Below, piece by piece: positions 63,201 to 64,000 of a DNA stretch of 64,000 nt (positions are counted from its first letter, which is position 1; each line of letters opens with the position of its first letter). Position numbers and translations under genes: made by a program. The notes under the pieces are model-generated. The model saw nothing but the letters and a program-made list of their open reading frames with translations. It was not told the DNA's origin and did not search any database. Source of the stretch: Zerene cesonia (Eukaryota; Arthropoda; Insecta; Lepidoptera; Pieridae); NCBI RefSeq assembly GCF_012273895.1, contig NC_052114.1:4508565-4572564 (forward strand), given 5' to 3'.

Positions 63201-64000
63201 CATTGCAATAAAGGGAATTAATTTCTCAATTAATATTCTACTTAGTAAATAATACTGTTTTCTTAATACAAAAAAGAACAATTGCCTTTTGCAAAATTGG
63301 AGTGCTGACTCTTAACTTCCACTTTTCACTCCTGTGTATCAATAAAAAAAGTTACTGAGAAAAATGTGTTGAAACTTATTAAAGAAATTTGCATTACTCA
63401 CTTTTAAAACTGGCACTGCTGTTAATCTTTTGAGCCTGAATGGCTGCACTATCTACATGGTCTGGTAGTTGTGTACCATTGATGAAGAAGTTTGTTTTAT
63501 AAGGTATACCAGGATAGTTAGCTGTAGCTAAGCAAACCTAGAAAGTTGTTTGTGTCATTATAAAACATACTATTTATACTAAAAAGAAATATTATTTCGA
63601 GGTGTTAGTATCTTACCACAACAGATGACCAAAAAGCAAAAAACAGCACCAAGAAGAAGAATGTAATTATTGGCTGGAGAAAGAGTGCTGGTATGGATCC
63701 AAGGCAATGAGCTGTTTCTTTGAACAATGCAGCCAAAAATGACACACGCGATCTCATCACCCATACAAGGAGGAGCAAAATTACCTAGACATATTGATAT
63801 ATTTAACACTTACAACAAATAAAATTAAAAAAATATATACATATATAATGACTTACAGTAATTATTGTAGCTATAATGGAGTACCATAGGAAGGCTTTTT
63901 CATTTTTAAAGGATTCCTGAAAAGAAATTTACATGTTAGCAATTAAAAATATATTTCAAACATTATCACTGAACAACTGAAACCTACACCATATAAATCC
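60256..64000 (-). CDS. Ctl1: Choline transporter-like protein, SLC44A1/CTL1 type (5' part off window)
   Basis: Visible exons in transcript order: 63988-64000 (partial), 63857-63916, 63617-63784, 63402-63537, 62539-62686, 62188-62328, 61608-61770, 60759-60980, 60256-60417. All are in phase and give about 404 residues, the C-terminal two thirds compared with human SLC44A1 (657). Strong family segments are AGAVSHWYF, LLKYHLGSVAKGSFLITLFK, the Cys-rich CAKCGLKCGICCFYCLEK, ATINSVGDFILFLGK, FFIAHCILSLYEMVVDSLFL and a hydrophilic tail ending LEDLQEKY. Multiple membrane segments are visible, in exons 63617-63784, 62539-62686 and 60759-60980. The family moves choline (and ethanolamine) across plasma and mitochondrial membranes for phosphatidylcholine synthesis. 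CTL1 is preferred over CTL2 because of the HLGSVAKGSF and VNNALQVATIN segments. Ends at TGA 60256-60258. Confidence 0.93.
61140..61345 (+). repeat. ATAA microsatellite followed by a decayed repeat
   Basis: An AAAT/ATAA tetranucleotide run at about 61146-61170 is followed by a decayed copy that resembles Helitron family A at its start (ACTAATATTATAAAAAGGAA and TTTTCACGCAAAAATCA). It lies in an intron of the choline transporter gene. Confidence 0.4.

Noticed and set aside
1..64000. A novel multi-gene system or horizontally acquired cluster
   Set aside because: All recognisable genes are conserved single-copy type animal genes with ordinary introns. Apart from short non-autonomous elements nothing foreign is seen.

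Overview
This is a window of insect nuclear DNA, most likely from a moth or butterfly (Lepidoptera). It is AT-rich with small spliced exons and long introns. It carries short non-autonomous Helitrons ending in a hairpin plus CAGCTAG, and a tRNA-derived SINE with a GATG-repeat tail. These repeats match types I know from lepidopteran genomes, and every recognisable protein is of insect/metazoan type. There are no bacterial genes, rRNA genes, CRISPR arrays or credible functional tRNA genes. The splice maps below come from reading donors and acceptors by eye. All intron phases agree within each gene, which is strong internal support; the one unresolved junction is at a 10-N gap.

Layout. (1) 0-31.2 kb, minus strand: Zasp52, a PDZ-ZM-LIM protein of the muscle Z-disc. 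A 5'UTR exon and TATA-like box lie near 31.1 kb, the PDZ start is at 22.0 kb, and LIM2-LIM4 lie at 2.3-2.9 kb. The last LIM4 exon is off the left edge. The first halves of LIM1 and LIM2 each exist as two phase-matched alternative exons. An unassigned terminal exon (439-1555) encoding a tail-anchored protein sits in the last Zasp52 intron. (2) 32.0-40.4 kb, minus: a complete 12-exon Sec63 (ER translocon J-protein). (3) 42.0-42.5 kb, plus: a two-exon IscA1 (mitochondrial Fe-S assembly), divergent from Sec63. (4) 43.8-48.6 kb, plus: an eight-exon Paip1 (PABP-interacting translation factor), followed by a 110-codon orphan ORF at 49.6 kb. (5) 50.6-54.9 kb, minus: mitochondrial D-2-hydroxyglutarate dehydrogenase, with a 10-N assembly gap hiding one exon end. 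(6) 55.6-57.35 kb, plus: a five-exon Brx1/BRIX1 (60S ribosome biogenesis), divergent from D2HGDH. (7) 60.3-64.0 kb, minus: the C-terminal two thirds of a choline transporter-like protein, SLC44A1/CTL1 type; its 5' exons are off the right edge.

The genes are mostly unrelated housekeeping functions and do not form a pathway; they share only neighbourhood and two divergent promoter regions. I see no new multi-gene system. The most interesting signals are the half-LIM exon swapping in Zasp52 with a GC-AG intron in the same gene, the orphan tail-anchored exon, the orphan 110-aa ORF, mobile elements lying within tens of bases of splice sites in Sec63 and Paip1, and several inverted-repeat structures.
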